DNA from: Bdellovibrionales bacterium RIFOXYC1_FULL_37_79
GTDB lineage: Bacteria > Bdellovibrionota > Bacteriovoracia > Bacteriovoracales > Bacteriovoracaceae
Direction: 5' to 3'
NCBI GenBank assembly: GCA_001770015.1
Contig: MEQB01000070.1
Span: forward strand, 1 to 64,000
DNA: 64,000 nucleotides
A program made the position numbers and the translations under genes. The notes beneath the pieces are model-generated. The model saw only the letters and a list, made by a program, of their open reading frames with translations. It ran no database searches and was not told the origin of the DNA. Shown here piece after piece: positions 63,116 to 64,000 of this stretch (positions are counted from its first letter, which is position 1; each line of letters begins with the position of its first letter).

Positions 63116-63694
63116 ATGGATTTGATATTTAAAACTTCTCTGCAAAAAAAACTTTTGACTTATGTTTTCACACATCCCGATGACCACTATTATGTACGTG
63201 AGCTGGCTGAACTTATTGACGTTTCTGCTGGTAATTTGTCTAAGGAATTAACAAGGTGTTCTGCCGAAGGACTTTTCACTTTCAAAAAGCGTGGTAATTT
63301 AAAACTTTATACGTTGAACAAATCCCATCCTCTGTTTTCATCACTCAAAGAGATTATTTTTAAAACTTCAGGTGTAGAAGGAGCGCTCAGGGATTTGGTT
63401 TCCAAGTATAAGCATATTAAGCTTGCAATCCTCCATGGATCATTTGCTAAAAATACCAGCAAAACAGATTCTGATATTGACCTGATTATTATTGAAAATG
63501 TAAAGACTGACTTGCTTCAAGATAAATTTTTGTTAAATATCAAGAAGCTTGAAGAAAAGTTAAATCGAGAAATTAATTTTACCTGTTACAATCAAAAAGA
63601 ATTTGAAACTGAAAAAGATAAAAAAGGCAGCTTTTTATCTTTAGTACTCAAAGGGAAAATGATCATTTTAAAGGGCGAACTCAATGAAAAGTAA
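63116..63694 (+). CDS. MNT-type nucleotidyltransferase antitoxin with winged helix
   Basis: A 192-residue protein. Residues about 1-75 form a winged helix (Y-V-R-E-L-A-E-L-I-D-V-S-A-G-N-L-S-K-E-L), and about 100-190 form a minimal nucleotidyltransferase with H-G-S-F-A-K-N-T-S and D-S-D-I-D-L-I-I-I (catalytic Gly-Ser and Asp-x-Asp). MNT proteins counter HEPN ribonuclease toxins, often by adding AMP to them. It overlaps the following HEPN gene by 11 bases. The winged helix probably binds the upstream dyad. Confidence 0.8.
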   Translation: MDLIFKTSLQKKLLTYVFTHPDDHYYVRELAELIDVSAGNLSKELTRCSAEGLFTFKKRGNLKLYTLNKSHPLFSSLKEIIFKTSGVEGALRDLVSKYKHIKLAILHGSFAKNTSKTDSDIDLIIIENVKTDLLQDKFLLNIKKLEEKLNREINFTCYNQKEFETEKDKKGSFLSLVLKGKMIILKGELNEK

Positions 63695-64000
63695 ATTGAT
63701 CAAAAAGCTAGAAAATGAAGGAAAGCTGAAAAAACAAAAAGTAGGTTTTATTCAAATTGAAAACCTTTTAAAGGAAGCAATCATTGATTTATCTGAGGCA
63801 AAGAAAATTTGTCTTTTATCCGATAGGGCCACTTACATCATGGCTTATATGGCCATGCTAAAAGCAGGGCGTGCCTTGTTACTTACGGAAGGATATGTTC
63901 CCGATGATGGAGCTCAACATAAAACAGTTGTTGAAGTAACAACTCAAATCTTAGGTGAAGAATATCATGCCTTGACTGGACAATTCGAACGCATGCGCCG
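63684..64000 (+). CDS. HEPN-domain toxin (partial, cut by the window end)
   Basis: ATG 63684 opens a frame that runs to the window edge (about 105 codons). The visible part is helical: E-A-I-I-D-L-S-E-A-K, A-Y-M-A-M-L-K-A-G-R-A-L-L-L-T-E-G-Y, then a segment with a second helix. This pattern (K-A-G-R-A-L-L, G-Y-x-P-x-D-G-A-Q-H-K-T) is typical of HEPN proteins paired with MNT antitoxins. The RNase motif R-x4-6-H is not seen before the edge. Confidence 0.7.
   Translation, partial: MKSKLIKKLENEGKLKKQKVGFIQIENLLKEAIIDLSEAKKICLLSDRATYIMAYMAMLKAGRALLLTEGYVPDDGAQHKTVVEVTTQILGEEYHALTGQFERMR

Overview
The window reads as chromosome of a low-GC Gram-negative bacterium. It has no rRNA, no complete tRNA, no phage genes and no CRISPR array. 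The mix of genes suggests a predatory or heterotrophic member of the Bdellovibrionota (Bacteriovorax/Halobacteriovorax-like). The pointers are many small secreted proteins without known relatives, two papain-type proteases, a giant coiled-coil protein, LemA plus DUF3137, GroESL with a GGM tail, and Mpl. This placement is an inference from gene style, not from a marker search.

Region 1 (1-6400) is an accessory zone. The window opens inside what looks like the 3' end of a tRNA-Gly gene and its terminator. The same end-plus-terminator recurs at 4640-4737, and a more decayed tRNA end lies at 6287-6327. Between these copies sit a TumE/TumA module with a third Xre gene, two BrnT/BrnA modules whose operators share a TAGTGT half-site, a DUF4160-like gene broken by one stop codon next to an intact partner, and the corpse of a second Xre antitoxin gene. 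This looks like repeated island insertion at one tRNA locus, followed by decay. No integrase is visible.

Region 2 (6400-23550) holds exported proteins of unknown role, an EamA transporter, a RecQ that lacks the winged-helix domain, a 39-residue lysine-rich protein, a cathepsin-B-like secreted protease, an MFS transporter overlapping a 943-residue sensor kinase, ArfB ribosome rescue factor, a five-helix membrane protein of unknown type, a His/Tyr-rich exported protein beside a DUF4105/Lnb-like protein, and a response regulator plus PAS pair.

Region 3 (23576-35198) is a compact minus-strand operon for de novo purine synthesis in the order purF-E-C-D-N-L-Q-H-M, with ATGA overlaps. It covers nearly all steps from PRPP to IMP. 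purB and purK are not in the window. PurL carries a fused PurS-like domain, and PurE carries a second, degenerate PurE-like half. A set of AACTAAT/ATTAGTT palindromes precedes purF.

Region 4 (35380-62900) carries the 1133-residue coiled-coil protein, cell-envelope genes (murG, an O-antigen ligase/TPR protein, a polysaccharide deacetylase, a serine hydrolase, mpl), glyS, metK, groESL, an ABC-F protein with a MazG-type hydrolase, HIT and VOC-like proteins, a transglutaminase-elicitor-like secreted protein, LemA/DUF3137, a GNAT and a P-loop kinase. The window ends in a HEPN/MNT toxin-antitoxin pair (63116-64000, the second gene cut by the edge) preceded by a 40-base dyad.
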